From the NCBI RefSeq assembly GCF_030150285.1, contig NZ_JASLGE010000031.1:1-14299 (forward strand): DNA of 14,299 bases. The letters run 5' to 3'. The position numbers and the translations under genes are program-made. The notes beneath the pieces were generated by a model, which saw only the letters and a list, made by a program, of their open reading frames with translations, ran no database searches and had not been told where the DNA came from. This DNA comes from Pseudomonas sp. Its GTDB lineage: Bacteria > Pseudomonadota > Gammaproteobacteria > Pseudomonadales > Pseudomonadaceae. Shown here one piece after another: positions 5,615 to 12,211 of the stretch (the stretch's first letter is position 1; every line of letters begins with the position of its first letter).

Positions 5615-6358
5615 TCAGTTTTGGGTCTTCTGGTCGAGCGTGTTGACTTTGACCCTAACCGTCATATCGTTACGGCCTTGAGTAGAGTACGTAAGGGTTG
5701 TAGCGTTATTTCCGGTCTGGCTCTGGTTGCTGCTACGGGCCACGGTGATCCATTGCCCGAGAGGTCCGCTGATCTGTGTGTTGGTATTTTGCATGCTCAC
5801 TACATCAGGGCGCTCTGGGCTTATGGTGTCGAGATGCGTGCTAATCGCGAGGTGTACCGTTTCACCCGTGAGGGTGGCGGTGACGAAAAAGCCCTGCGTG
5901 ACATCGCGGTATTCGGTCTGAGTCATCAGTCGGCCATACATGTCCGTCTGGGTGCTGGTGAGCGGCACGCTCTGGCCGATCTGGATTTGCGCGGGGACAC
6001 CCTCAGTGGCCTCGATTTGCTGAATACCGCCTTCACGGCTGGCGGTACTGATCACGCGGGTGTCTGAATTTGACTCAGGCTGGCTGTTATCGCGGGTGTC
6101 GACGGTAATGAGCAAGCGCTGGGCGGGTGTGTCGAGTTGTGCGAGAAGGTGTTCAAGATTTTGAATTTTCGAGGGAGCTGCTTCGACAATCAGCTGATTG
6201 CCGTAGGCGCTGACTTTGCCGTTTTTGCCGATAAAATTCTGCGCAATCGGTAGTAAATCGGCGCTGGTGCGGTTTTGCAGGGTGATGACTTGAGTGTCGG
6301 CCAGCGTGCTAATGCTTAAGACCATTAGCACGCTGGCGATGAAAACGCGTAAGGACAT
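5615..6358 (-). CDS. small exported secretin-like protein (secretin N-domain and partial secretin core)
   Basis: 247 residues with a clear signal peptide (MSLRVFIASVLMVLSISTLA, cleavage expected after residue 20). Residues about 23-88 look like a secretin N1/NolW-type subdomain: VITLQNRTSADLLPIAQNFI, then a GNQLIV strand and ending LLAQLDTPAQRLLITV. Residues about 117-175 resemble the start of the secretin core: ATEGVPAQIQIGQSVPLT, then TEYRDV and an alternating strand pattern. The rest of a pore-forming secretin is missing: true secretins are usually well over 400 residues and have the gate and outer-membrane strands. It is therefore unlikely to form a channel itself. No secretion genes are next to it. 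The ATG at 6358 is chosen for the signal peptide and a GGAG 11 nt upstream; the frame stays open 18 codons further. Periplasmic location is inferred, function unknown. Confidence 0.8.
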   Translation of the reverse strand: MSLRVFIASVLMVLSISTLADTQVITLQNRTSADLLPIAQNFIGKNGKVSAYGNQLIVEAAPSKIQNLEHLLAQLDTPAQRLLITVDTRDNSQPESNSDTRVISTASREGGIQQIEATEGVPAQIQIGQSVPLTSTQTDMYGRLMTQTEYRDVTQGFFVTATLTGETVHLAISTHLDTISPERPDVVSMQNTNTQISGPLGQWITVARSSNQSQTGNNATTLTYSTQGRNDMTVRVKVNTLDQKTQN

Positions 6359-6384
6359 GTCCGTTATCTCCGCAATACGTGAAA

Positions 6385-6412
6385 AGTATCCCCGGAGTTT
6401 GGCAGATAGCAA
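6385..6412 (-). promoter_or_regulatory. candidate promoter of the secretin-like gene
   Basis: Minus-strand TTGCTA (6412-6407) and GATACT (6390-6385) are spaced by 16 nt, giving a start near 6378, about 20 nt before the ATG at 6358. The -35 touches the foot of the preceding terminator stem, so termination and re-initiation share a few bases. Confidence 0.45.
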
Positions 6413-6445
6413 AACGCCCTGCGATCCGAAGATGGCAGGGCGTTT
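6412..6445 (-). terminator. rho-independent terminator with UUCG loop, ends the roxA-acetyltransferase unit
   Basis: Arms 6412-6422 and 6435-6445 form an 11-bp stem (AAACGCCCTGC/GCAGGGCGTTT). The loop has its own 3-bp extension ATC/GAT closing a tetraloop that reads C(UUCG)G on the minus strand, the especially stable form. A T-run (TTTTGC) follows on the minus strand. The tetraloop orientation indicates that it acts on minus-strand transcripts. It lies after the acetyltransferase gene and the REP doublet. Confidence 0.85.
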
Positions 6446-6458
6446 GTGCTGGGCCTTT

Positions 6459-6550
6459 GTAGTCGCTGCCGAAGGCTGCGATGAGTTGCGAAGCGACCCC
6501 TTATATTGAAGGTCTTTCGGCCCTTGTCGCAGCTAACGGGAGCAGCTACC
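6459..6550. repeat. REP doublet (REPIN-like), diverged, GCTGCCGAAGGCTGCG type
   Basis: The left unit, from 6459 (GTAGTCGCTGCCGAAGGCTG), is partly inverted-repeated by the right unit ending at 6550 (minus strand GGTAGCTGCTCCCGTTAGCT). Each carries an internal hairpin: GTTGC-GAA-GCGAC on the left and AAGG...CCTT on the right. The left unit shares GCTGCCGAAGGCTGCG with the doublet at 12011-12143, so the two belong to related REP families. It sits 9 bp after the acetyltransferase stop. Confidence 0.7.
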
Positions 6551-6559
6551 GGATGGCGA

Positions 6560-6982
6560 TCAGCTAACGCGTTCCATATCAACGTGCGGAATACCTGCTT
6601 CGAGGAATTCGTCGCTGACGATTTTGAAACCCAGGCGCTCATAGAACGGCGTTGCGTGCACTTGGGCGCTGAGTTTCTGTTCTTTGAGACCGCGTTTTTC
6701 AGCCTCGCTGATCGTGGCTTGCATCAAGGCGTCACCCACTTTGAGGCCGCGCCAGTCTTTGAGAACAGACACCCGCCCGATGTGGCCGTCCGGCAGTAGC
6801 CGTGCGGTGCCAATCGGAAAGTCACCCTCATAAGCCAGAAAATGCACGGCAGTGTCATCGTCGGCATCCCATTCCAGCTCGGGAGGGACAGACTGTTCGC
6901 CAATGAACACCGCCTCACGAATGCGTCGAAGTTCGGCGTTGTCCTTATGCCAGTCGGCGACACGTACGTGAATGCTATTCAT
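6560..6982 (-). CDS. GNAT-family N-acetyltransferase, ElaA/YjcF-like
   Basis: 140 residues covering one GNAT fold. Visible are the strand and acetyl-CoA loop IGRVSVLKDWRGLKVGDAL (68-86, pyrophosphate-binding R78-GLKVG), the following helix, and the C-terminal pattern LSAQVHATPFYERLGF then DEFLEAGIPHVDM (104-136), typical of the ElaA/YjcF subgroup. The substrate is unknown; family members acetylate small molecules or proteins. The frame is open 20 codons further upstream, but the ATG at 6982 is preferred: it overlaps the roxA stop by only 8 bp, has GGGG 7 nt before it, and the homologous region begins there. The overlap suggests coupled translation with roxA. No catalytic residue can be assigned safely. 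Confidence 0.88.
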   Translation of the reverse strand: MNSIHVRVADWHKDNAELRRIREAVFIGEQSVPPELEWDADDDTAVHFLAYEGDFPIGTARLLPDGHIGRVSVLKDWRGLKVGDALMQATISEAEKRGLKEQKLSAQVHATPFYERLGFKIVSDEFLEAGIPHVDMERVS

Positions 6983-8141
6983 CGGCAAACCCCAGGCTTC
7001 CTTGTTTGACCAGCTCACAGAGCAGGTTGCGTCCGTCTTCATCGGCCAGCCATGGGCCGAGGTTATCTGCGTGCAGTGCGTCAGCCGCGCAAATCATTTT
7101 CAACAATTCGCGCAGTTTGCCCGGTAGCAGGCGGCTTTGGCCACTGGCGAACAATAGCAGGTCTTCGTCCACTTCAGACCAGGCCAAGCGCGCACTCGGG
7201 TTGCGGATCAAAATCGCCCCCTGTTCCAGGTCGCTCAACAGGTCCTGTTCTTCGAGTTCCGGGCCGGTGACGAGTTCCGGGTAGCGTGGCTCGGTCATGA
7301 ACTGGCCGAACCAGGTCAGCAGCATGCGCTCGTCGCTCATGTGCTCGGTCAGCAGATTTTTCAGGCGGTCCAGCGCGTCGCGCTGGATCTGGTGCGGATC
7401 GCTGACCGGCTGTGCGTCGGCGTCGGTATAGCGCTCTTCGTCCGGCAGGTACTGGCTCAGGAAGTCGGTGAAGTGCGTCAGTACTTCAGCGGCGCTGGGC
7501 GCGCGAAAGCCGACGGAGTAAGTCAGGCAGTCATCCACTGCGACGCCGCTGTGGGCCAGGCGTGGCGGCAAGTAGAGCATGTCACCCGGTTCCAGGGTCC
7601 ATTCATCGGTGACCTGGAAATCCGCCAGTATGCGCAGGTCGGCATGTTCAAGCAGCTTGCTCTCGGAGTCGCACATCTGGCCGATCTGCCAGTGACGCTT
7701 GCCATGGCCCTGGAGCAGGAACACATCGTAATTATCAAAGTGCGGGCCGACACTGCCGCCAGGGGCCGCGTAGCTGATCATTACGTCGTCAATGCGCCAG
7801 CTCGGCAGAAAGCGGAAGTTTTCCAGCAGTTCGCCCACTTCAGGTACGAACTGATCGACCGCTTGAACCAGCAACGTCCACTCGCGCTCGGGCAGGTTGC
7901 TGAACGCATCTTCAGCGAACGGGCCGCGGCGCAGTTCCCATGGCCGTTCACCGTGTTCGATGATCAGGCGTGACTCGACTTCTTCTTCAAGTGCCAGGCC
8001 GGCCAGTTCGTCGGCGTCGATCGGGCTTTCGAAGTCAGGAATGGCCTGGCGAATCAGCAACGGTTTCTTCTGCCAGTAGTCGCGCAGAAATTCGCGTGCA
8101 GTGATGCCGCCTAGAAGTTGAAGTGGTGTATCAGGATTCAT
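6975..8141 (-). CDS. roxA: JmjC/cupin-type 2-oxoglutarate oxygenase, RoxA (YcfD)-like ribosomal protein L16 arginine hydroxylase
   Basis: 388 residues, Fe(II)- and 2-oxoglutarate-dependent. The iron-binding triad is visible: His134 and Asp136 in GPHFDNYDVF and His197 in PRLAHSGVAV. The sequence LLQGHGKRHWQIG (142-154) carries the usual cosubstrate-binding region, and the C-terminal half (about 218-388) is the dimerisation plus winged-helix-like part seen in this family. E. coli YcfD/RoxA hydroxylates Arg81 of ribosomal protein L16; by homology this protein should do the same, but the substrate is inferred. The start is ATG 8141, with AGG 6 nt upstream. The gene follows purB after a terminator and overlaps the acetyltransferase start by 8 bp. 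A promoter must lie in the short 8142-8180 stretch or overlap the terminator; none is clear. Confidence 0.9.
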   Translation of the reverse strand: MNPDTPLQLLGGITAREFLRDYWQKKPLLIRQAIPDFESPIDADELAGLALEEEVESRLIIEHGERPWELRRGPFAEDAFSNLPEREWTLLVQAVDQFVPEVGELLENFRFLPSWRIDDVMISYAAPGGSVGPHFDNYDVFLLQGHGKRHWQIGQMCDSESKLLEHADLRILADFQVTDEWTLEPGDMLYLPPRLAHSGVAVDDCLTYSVGFRAPSAAEVLTHFTDFLSQYLPDEERYTDADAQPVSDPHQIQRDALDRLKNLLTEHMSDERMLLTWFGQFMTEPRYPELVTGPELEEQDLLSDLEQGAILIRNPSARLAWSEVDEDLLLFASGQSRLLPGKLRELLKMICAADALHADNLGPWLADEDGRNLLCELVKQGSLGFADE

Positions 8142-8180
8142 GTGTAACCTATTGAAAAAATACGCTTTGTAATCGGGAAT

Positions 8181-8206
8181 AAAAACGCCCGGCTCGGCCG
8201 GGCGTT
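8181..8206 (-). terminator. rho-independent terminator of purB
   Basis: A 9-bp stem AACGCCCGG/CCGGGCGTT (8184-8192 and 8198-8206) with a 5-nt loop, followed on the minus strand by TTTATT. It begins 18 bp after the purB stop and separates purB from roxA. Confidence 0.9.
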
Positions 8207-8224
8207 AATAGTTCGTTGCAGCGA

Positions 8225-9595
8225 TCAGATGCGTTTGGCCTGTTCTACAGCGTTGCCGATGTAATTGGCAGGCGTAAGCAGCTTCAGCTCGGCCTTGGCC
8301 GCTTCCGGCATTTCCAGGCCGTCGATGAATGTTTGTAGCGCTTCGGGGCTGATGCCCTTGCCGCGGGTCAGCTCTTTGAGCTTCTCGTACGGGTTTTCAA
8401 TGTTGTAGCGGCGCATCACGGTCTGGATGGGCTCAGCCAGTACTTCCCAGCAAGCGTCCAGGTCAGCCGCGATTTTCTGAGCGTTCAGCTCAAGTTTGCT
8501 GATGCCTTTGAGGCTCGCTTCGTACGCGATCACGCTGTGGGCGAAGCCAACACCGAGGTTGCGCAGTACGGTGGAGTCGGTCAGGTCGCGCTGCCAGCGG
8601 GAGATTGGCAATTTGCTGGCCAGGTGCTGGAACAGGGCGTTGGCGATACCCAGGTTGCCTTCGGAGTTTTCGAAGTCGATTGGGTTGACCTTGTGTGGCA
8701 TGGTCGACGAGCCAATTTCGCCAGCGATGGTGCGCTGCTTGAAGTAGCCCAGGGAGATGTAGCCCCAGATGTCGCGGTCGAAGTCGATGAGGATGGTGTT
8801 GAAGCGCGCAATGGCATCGAACAGTTCGGCGATATAGTCGTGCGGTTCGATCTGGGTGGTGTACGGGTTGAAACCCAGGCCCAGTTCGTCTTCGATGAAG
8901 GCGCGGGCGTTTTCTTCCCAGTCGATCTGCGGGTAGGCCGACAGGTGGGCGTTGTAGTTGCCTACGGCACCGTTGATTTTACCCAGCAACGGTACAGCAG
9001 CGACTTGAGCGATTTGACGCTCCAGACGGTAAACCACGTTGGCCAGTTCTTTGCCCAGGGTGGTCGGCGAAGCGGGTTGGCCGTGGGTGCGTGACAGCAT
9101 GGGCACGTCAGCGAAGCGGATAGCCAGTTCACGGATGGCTTGGGCGGTCTGGCGCATCAGGGGCAGCATTACGTCATCACGGCCTTCGCGCAGCATCAGG
9201 GCGTGGGACAGGTTGTTGATGTCCTCGCTGGTGCAGGCAAAGTGGATGAACTCACTGACGTTGGCCAGTTCAGGCAGCTTGGCGGCCTGTTCCTTGAGCA
9301 GGTACTCAATGGCTTTTACGTCGTGGTTAGTGGTGCGCTCGATCTCTTTGACGCGCTCGGCGTGCTCAAGCGAGAAGTTCTCGGCCAGTTCATTCAGAAC
9401 GGCGTTGGCTTCGGCGGAGAAGGCCGGGACTTCAGGGATGGCCGCGTGAGCAGCCAGGCGCTGGAGCCAGCGAACTTCAACCAGAACACGAGCACGGATC
9501 AAGCCGTACTCGCTGAAAATGGGGCGCAGGGCCTGGGTTTTGCCGGCGTAGCGGCCGTCAACAGGGGAAACCGCAGTGAGCGAAGAAAGCTGCAT
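8225..9595 (-). CDS. purB: adenylosuccinate lyase
   Basis: 456 residues. Catalyses two fumarate-releasing steps: SAICAR to AICAR, and adenylosuccinate to AMP, in purine synthesis and the purine nucleotide cycle. It belongs to the fumarase/aspartase superfamily, with signature GSSTMPHKVNP at 295-305 (active-site serine in the GSS loop), the catalytic histidine His171 in SRTHGQPASP, and the TTNHDVKAIEYLLK segment (88-101) of the enterobacterial-type subgroup. The frame is open 68 codons upstream, but the ATG at 9595 gives the usual N-terminus MQLSSLTAVSPVDGRYAGK and the usual length. A TATGAT (-10-like) at 9641-9636 just upstream may provide its own promoter, without a clear -35. It follows hflD, as in enterobacteria. 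Confidence 0.98.
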   Translation of the reverse strand: MQLSSLTAVSPVDGRYAGKTQALRPIFSEYGLIRARVLVEVRWLQRLAAHAAIPEVPAFSAEANAVLNELAENFSLEHAERVKEIERTTNHDVKAIEYLLKEQAAKLPELANVSEFIHFACTSEDINNLSHALMLREGRDDVMLPLMRQTAQAIRELAIRFADVPMLSRTHGQPASPTTLGKELANVVYRLERQIAQVAAVPLLGKINGAVGNYNAHLSAYPQIDWEENARAFIEDELGLGFNPYTTQIEPHDYIAELFDAIARFNTILIDFDRDIWGYISLGYFKQRTIAGEIGSSTMPHKVNPIDFENSEGNLGIANALFQHLASKLPISRWQRDLTDSTVLRNLGVGFAHSVIAYEASLKGISKLELNAQKIAADLDACWEVLAEPIQTVMRRYNIENPYEKLKELTRGKGISPEALQTFIDGLEMPEAAKAELKLLTPANYIGNAVEQAKRI

Positions 9596-9645
9596 GGGGT
9601 GTTCTCGGACAGTCGGGCAACGAAATGGGGCGCGTATCATACATG

Positions 9646-9679
9646 AAAAAAACGGCCGGTCCGTTGCCAAGTGACCGGC
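9646..9679 (-). terminator. hairpin with T-run between hflD and purB
   Basis: GCCGGTC/GACCGGC arms (9655-9661 and 9673-9679) with an 11-nt loop, followed on the minus strand by CG and seven T (9652-9646). It has the form of an intrinsic terminator with a modest 7-bp stem, 43 bp after the hflD stop. A TATGAT lies directly after the T-run, so purB could be partly fed by read-through and partly by its own promoter. Partial termination or attenuation is inference. Confidence 0.6.
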
Positions 9680-9722
9680 GTCATACGCATATCGATGTTT
9701 CAGGGCATGTTCGCGGCAGGGG

Positions 9723-10346
9723 TTATTCGCCGCGCAACATGGGGTAAAGCTCTTTGAGCAGTTTGCGGCGGCTGAAGACCAACTGCCAGCGATGACCACC
9801 CAATTGGCGCCAGAGGCGGGCAGAGCGGATGCCCGCCAATAGCAGTGCGCGAATTTTTGACGCGTTGCTGGGTTGTTGCAGGTTGCGCATGTCGCCGTGC
9901 ACCTGAATACGCTGGCGCAGGGTGCTCAGGGTGTCCTGGTACAGCGCACCGCAAGCAGCCACGACATTCTCGTGAGCGGGGCCGAAATGCTCGACTTGTG
10001 ACTGGATCTGCGGCAAGCGCTTGCCGATCAGGTCCATCAGGTCGTTACGTTTGGCCAGTTGCCGCTCAAGGCCCAGCATCGACAAGGCGTAGCGCAGCGG
10101 TTCACGTTGCAGGGTGGCAGGGTCGCGCTCAAGTGCGCCGATCAGTGCGCGATAACCTTCACGCAGGTTGATATCGTCGCCACCGTAGACTTCGAGCGTA
10201 TTCTTGGGGTCGCGAATCAGCAGGCTGCCGAGCATACAGCTCAGGTCAGCTTCGCTGATTTGCCCGGTTCGGGCGATCTTGTCCACCAGTACGGCGCAGA
10301 GAAACACGCCGCCCAGAGCGACCAATTGCTCCTGAGTGGGGCTCAT
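9723..10346 (-). CDS. hflD: HflD homologue (lysogenisation regulator family)
   Basis: 207 residues, close to the length of E. coli HflD (213). In E. coli this peripheral membrane protein binds phage lambda CII and sequesters it; its normal role in hosts without lambda is not established, so the name should be read as family membership only. Typical features are the N-terminal helix QEQLVALGGVFLCAVLVDKI (6-25) and the basic C-terminus (SRRKLLKELYPMLRGE). The ATG at 10346 overlaps the TGA of mnmA by 4 bp; an in-frame extension of 20 codons inside mnmA is ignored. The mnmA-hflD-purB order is shared with enterobacteria. Confidence 0.92.
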   Translation of the reverse strand: MSPTQEQLVALGGVFLCAVLVDKIARTGQISEADLSCMLGSLLIRDPKNTLEVYGGDDINLREGYRALIGALERDPATLQREPLRYALSMLGLERQLAKRNDLMDLIGKRLPQIQSQVEHFGPAHENVVAACGALYQDTLSTLRQRIQVHGDMRNLQQPSNASKIRALLLAGIRSARLWRQLGGHRWQLVFSRRKLLKELYPMLRGE

Positions 10347-11476
10347 GCGCGCAGGTCCTTGCTGGTCCAGGGCTCGGCCACTTCGATCACGCCACCGCCC
10401 AGGCACACTTCACCGTCGTAGAACACCACGGATTGGCCGGGTGTAACGGCCCGCTGAGGATCGTCGAAGGTGGCGCGGTAGCCGGTTGCGCTTTTCTCGA
10501 GCGTGCAAGGCTGATCGCCCTGACGGTAGCGTACTTTGGCCGTCAAGCGCCGTGGGCTGCTCAGGTCGACCGGATTGACCCAATAGATCTCCGAGGCCAG
10601 CAGAGCGCGGGAGAACAGCCAAGGGTGATCGTTGCCCTGGCCGACAATCAACTCGTTGTGCTCCAGGTCTTTGATCAGCACGTACCACGGCTCATCACTG
10701 GCGTCTTTGAGGCCGCCAATGCCCAGGCCCTGGCGCTGGCCGATGGTGTGGTACATCAGGCCGTGGTGGCGGCCGATCACTTCACCTTCGGTGGTTTTGA
10801 TTTCGCCCGGCTGAGCGGGCAGGTACTGCTTGAGGAAGTCGCTGAAGCGACGCTCACCAATAAAGCAGATACCGGTGGAGTCTTTTTTCTTGGCGGTGGC
10901 CAGGCCGTGTTGTTCGGCGATACGGCGCACCTCCGGTTTTTCCAGCTCGCCGACCGGAAACAGGGTTTTGGCGATTTGCTCGCCGCCGACGGCGTGCAGG
11001 AAGTAGCTTTGATCCTTGTTCGGATCAAGGCCCTTAAGCAGTTCGGTGCGGCCGTCAATGTCGCGACGGCGTACATAGTGGCCTGTAGCAATCAAATCGG
11101 CACCCAGCATCAGGGCGTAGTCGAGGAACGCCTTGAACTTGATTTCGCGGTTGCACAGGATGTCCGGGTTTGGCGTGCGTCCGGCCTTGTATTCGGCCAG
11201 GAAGTGCTCAAACACGTTGTCCCAGTACTCGGCGGCAAAGTTGGCGGTGTGCAGCTTGATGCCAATTTTGTCGCACACGGCCTGGGCGTCTGCGAGGTCA
11301 TCCATGGCGGTGCAGTAATCCGTTCCGTCGTCTTCCTCCCAGTTCTTCATGAACAGGCCTTCCACCTGGTAGCCCTGCTCCATGAGCAGAACGGCGGAAA
11401 CGGAAGAGTCGACACCACCGGACATGCCGACGATGACGCGCTGTTTTTCGGGGGCGACTAGGGCTGGATCACGCAT
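10343..11476 (-). CDS. mnmA: tRNA-specific 2-thiouridylase
   Basis: 377 residues. Adds sulfur to C2 of the wobble uridine (U34) of tRNA-Lys, -Glu and -Gln, using ATP to adenylate the base and sulfur delivered as persulfide from the IscS/Tus relay. The PP-loop SGGVDSS is at 19-25. The two catalytic cysteines are present: Cys108 in NPDILCNREIKF and Cys204 in STGICFIGERRF. The tRNA-binding central part (about 210-270, with GRHHGLMYHTIGQRQGLGIG) and C-terminal beta-barrel (to about 365) are complete. The start is ATG 11476 with no strong Shine-Dalgarno. A TAGAAT 34 nt upstream of the ATG (11515-11510) could be a -10 of an extra promoter in the 59-nt gap after the NUDIX gene, without a good -35. 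Confidence 0.98.
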   Translation of the reverse strand: MRDPALVAPEKQRVIVGMSGGVDSSVSAVLLMEQGYQVEGLFMKNWEEDDGTDYCTAMDDLADAQAVCDKIGIKLHTANFAAEYWDNVFEHFLAEYKAGRTPNPDILCNREIKFKAFLDYALMLGADLIATGHYVRRRDIDGRTELLKGLDPNKDQSYFLHAVGGEQIAKTLFPVGELEKPEVRRIAEQHGLATAKKKDSTGICFIGERRFSDFLKQYLPAQPGEIKTTEGEVIGRHHGLMYHTIGQRQGLGIGGLKDASDEPWYVLIKDLEHNELIVGQGNDHPWLFSRALLASEIYWVNPVDLSSPRRLTAKVRYRQGDQPCTLEKSATGYRATFDDPQRAVTPGQSVVFYDGEVCLGGGVIEVAEPWTSKDLRA

Positions 11477-11535
11477 AAGGTTTCAATGAGTGTCTTGAAA
11501 AAGGACGCGATTCTAGCAGGCCCGAGCGCGCAAGG

Positions 11536-11982
11536 CTAAACCGAAGGGCGGATTAACGTCAGGTCGAAGCGTTTGCCGCTCAGATAATCGTCAATGCACT
11601 GCAGGGTTAGCTCGCTGCGCCAGCGCTCGCGTTGCTCCAGCAGTTCGTCGCGGGTCAACCACAGCGGGCCGATGATGCCAGTGTCCAGGGTGTATTCGGG
11701 GTGGTGCTTGATGGCTTTACCGGCAAAGCAGACGCGTTGGTACGTCACCCCATTGCTGGGGGCGGTGTACAGATAAATGCCAATGACGCCGGTCAGTTCA
11801 ACGTCGTAACCGGTTTCTTCAAGGGCTTCGCGGATCGCCGCATCAATCAGGCTTTCGTTGGGGTCCAAATGGCCGGCCGGTTGATTGAGTACGGCGCGGC
11901 CGTGCTTCAGCTCTTCGACCATCAGGAACCGGCCATTGTCTTCAATGACCGTGGCGACAGTGATGTGGGGTTTCCATTCCAT
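11536..11982 (-). CDS. nudJ: NUDIX hydrolase, NudJ-like phosphatase
   Basis: 148 residues with a complete Nudix box at 37-59: Gly37, Glu43, Arg51-Glu52, Glu55-Glu56 and Gly58 (G-x5-E-x7-RE-x2-EE-x-G). These residues bind the Mg ions that activate water for pyrophosphate attack. E. coli NudJ, of similar size and also next to mnmA, removes phosphate from nucleoside di- and triphosphates and from the thiamine precursor HMP-PP; the same activity is inferred here from sequence type and position. The start is ATG 11982, with AGAG 10 nt upstream. A TACAAT at 12010-12005 between the start and the REP doublet may be a -10. It is probably the first gene of the nudJ-mnmA-hflD(-purB) unit. Confidence 0.88.
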   Translation of the reverse strand: MEWKPHITVATVIEDNGRFLMVEELKHGRAVLNQPAGHLDPNESLIDAAIREALEETGYDVELTGVIGIYLYTAPSNGVTYQRVCFAGKAIKHHPEYTLDTGIIGPLWLTRDELLEQRERWRSELTLQCIDDYLSGKRFDLTLIRPSV

Positions 11983-12010
11983 TAAGTTGATCTCTTTGTA
12001 ATGAATTGTA

Positions 12011-12143
12011 CGTAGCAGCTGCCGAAGGCTGCGTCCGGTTGCGAAGCAATCGTAAAGCCTGGGTGTGCGGTGTAACTGACAAATTGCAGGTATTGATTTT
12101 ACGACGACTACGTCGCCGGACGCAGCCTTCGGCAGCTGCTACG
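12011..12143. repeat. REP doublet (REPIN-like) with 28-bp perfect arms
   Basis: Left arm 12011-12038 (starting CGTAGCAGCTGCCGAAGG) and right arm 12116-12143 are perfect inverted copies. Inside each arm a further small hairpin follows: TTGC-GAA-GCAA on the left (12039-12049) and, on the other strand, CGAC-GTA-GTCG on the right (12105-12115), then TCGTAAA in both. The hairpin bases differ between the units but remain paired. The internal spacer is about 55 bp. It lies between the icd terminator and the NUDIX gene. It is of the same general type as the unit at 6459-6550. Confidence 0.88.
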
Positions 12144-12154
12144 AGATAGTCGGG

Positions 12155-12197
12155 CCCCAAAACACAAACCCCGGCGTCGTGGGCCGGGGTTTGTGTT
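12155..12197 (-). terminator. rho-independent terminator of icd
   Basis: A perfect 15-bp stem AACACAAACCCCGGC/GCCGGGGTTTGTGTT (12161-12175 and 12183-12197) with a 7-nt loop, starting 14 bp after the icd stop. On the minus strand the stem ends GTGTT followed by TTGGGG, so the T-run is short and partly in the stem; the stem strength makes it a convincing terminator nevertheless. Confidence 0.85.
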
Positions 12198-12211
12198 GTT
12201 GCCTGTTGCTC

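Noticed and set aside
9596..9799. 68-codon N-terminal extension of purB
   Set aside because: The extension would include the promoter-like region, the T-run hairpin and the end of hflD; the ATG at 9595 gives the standard length and N-terminus.
10433..11461. 342-codon open frame on the plus strand opposite mnmA
   Set aside because: Antisense shadow of a conserved gene, with no family features and no start signal of its own.
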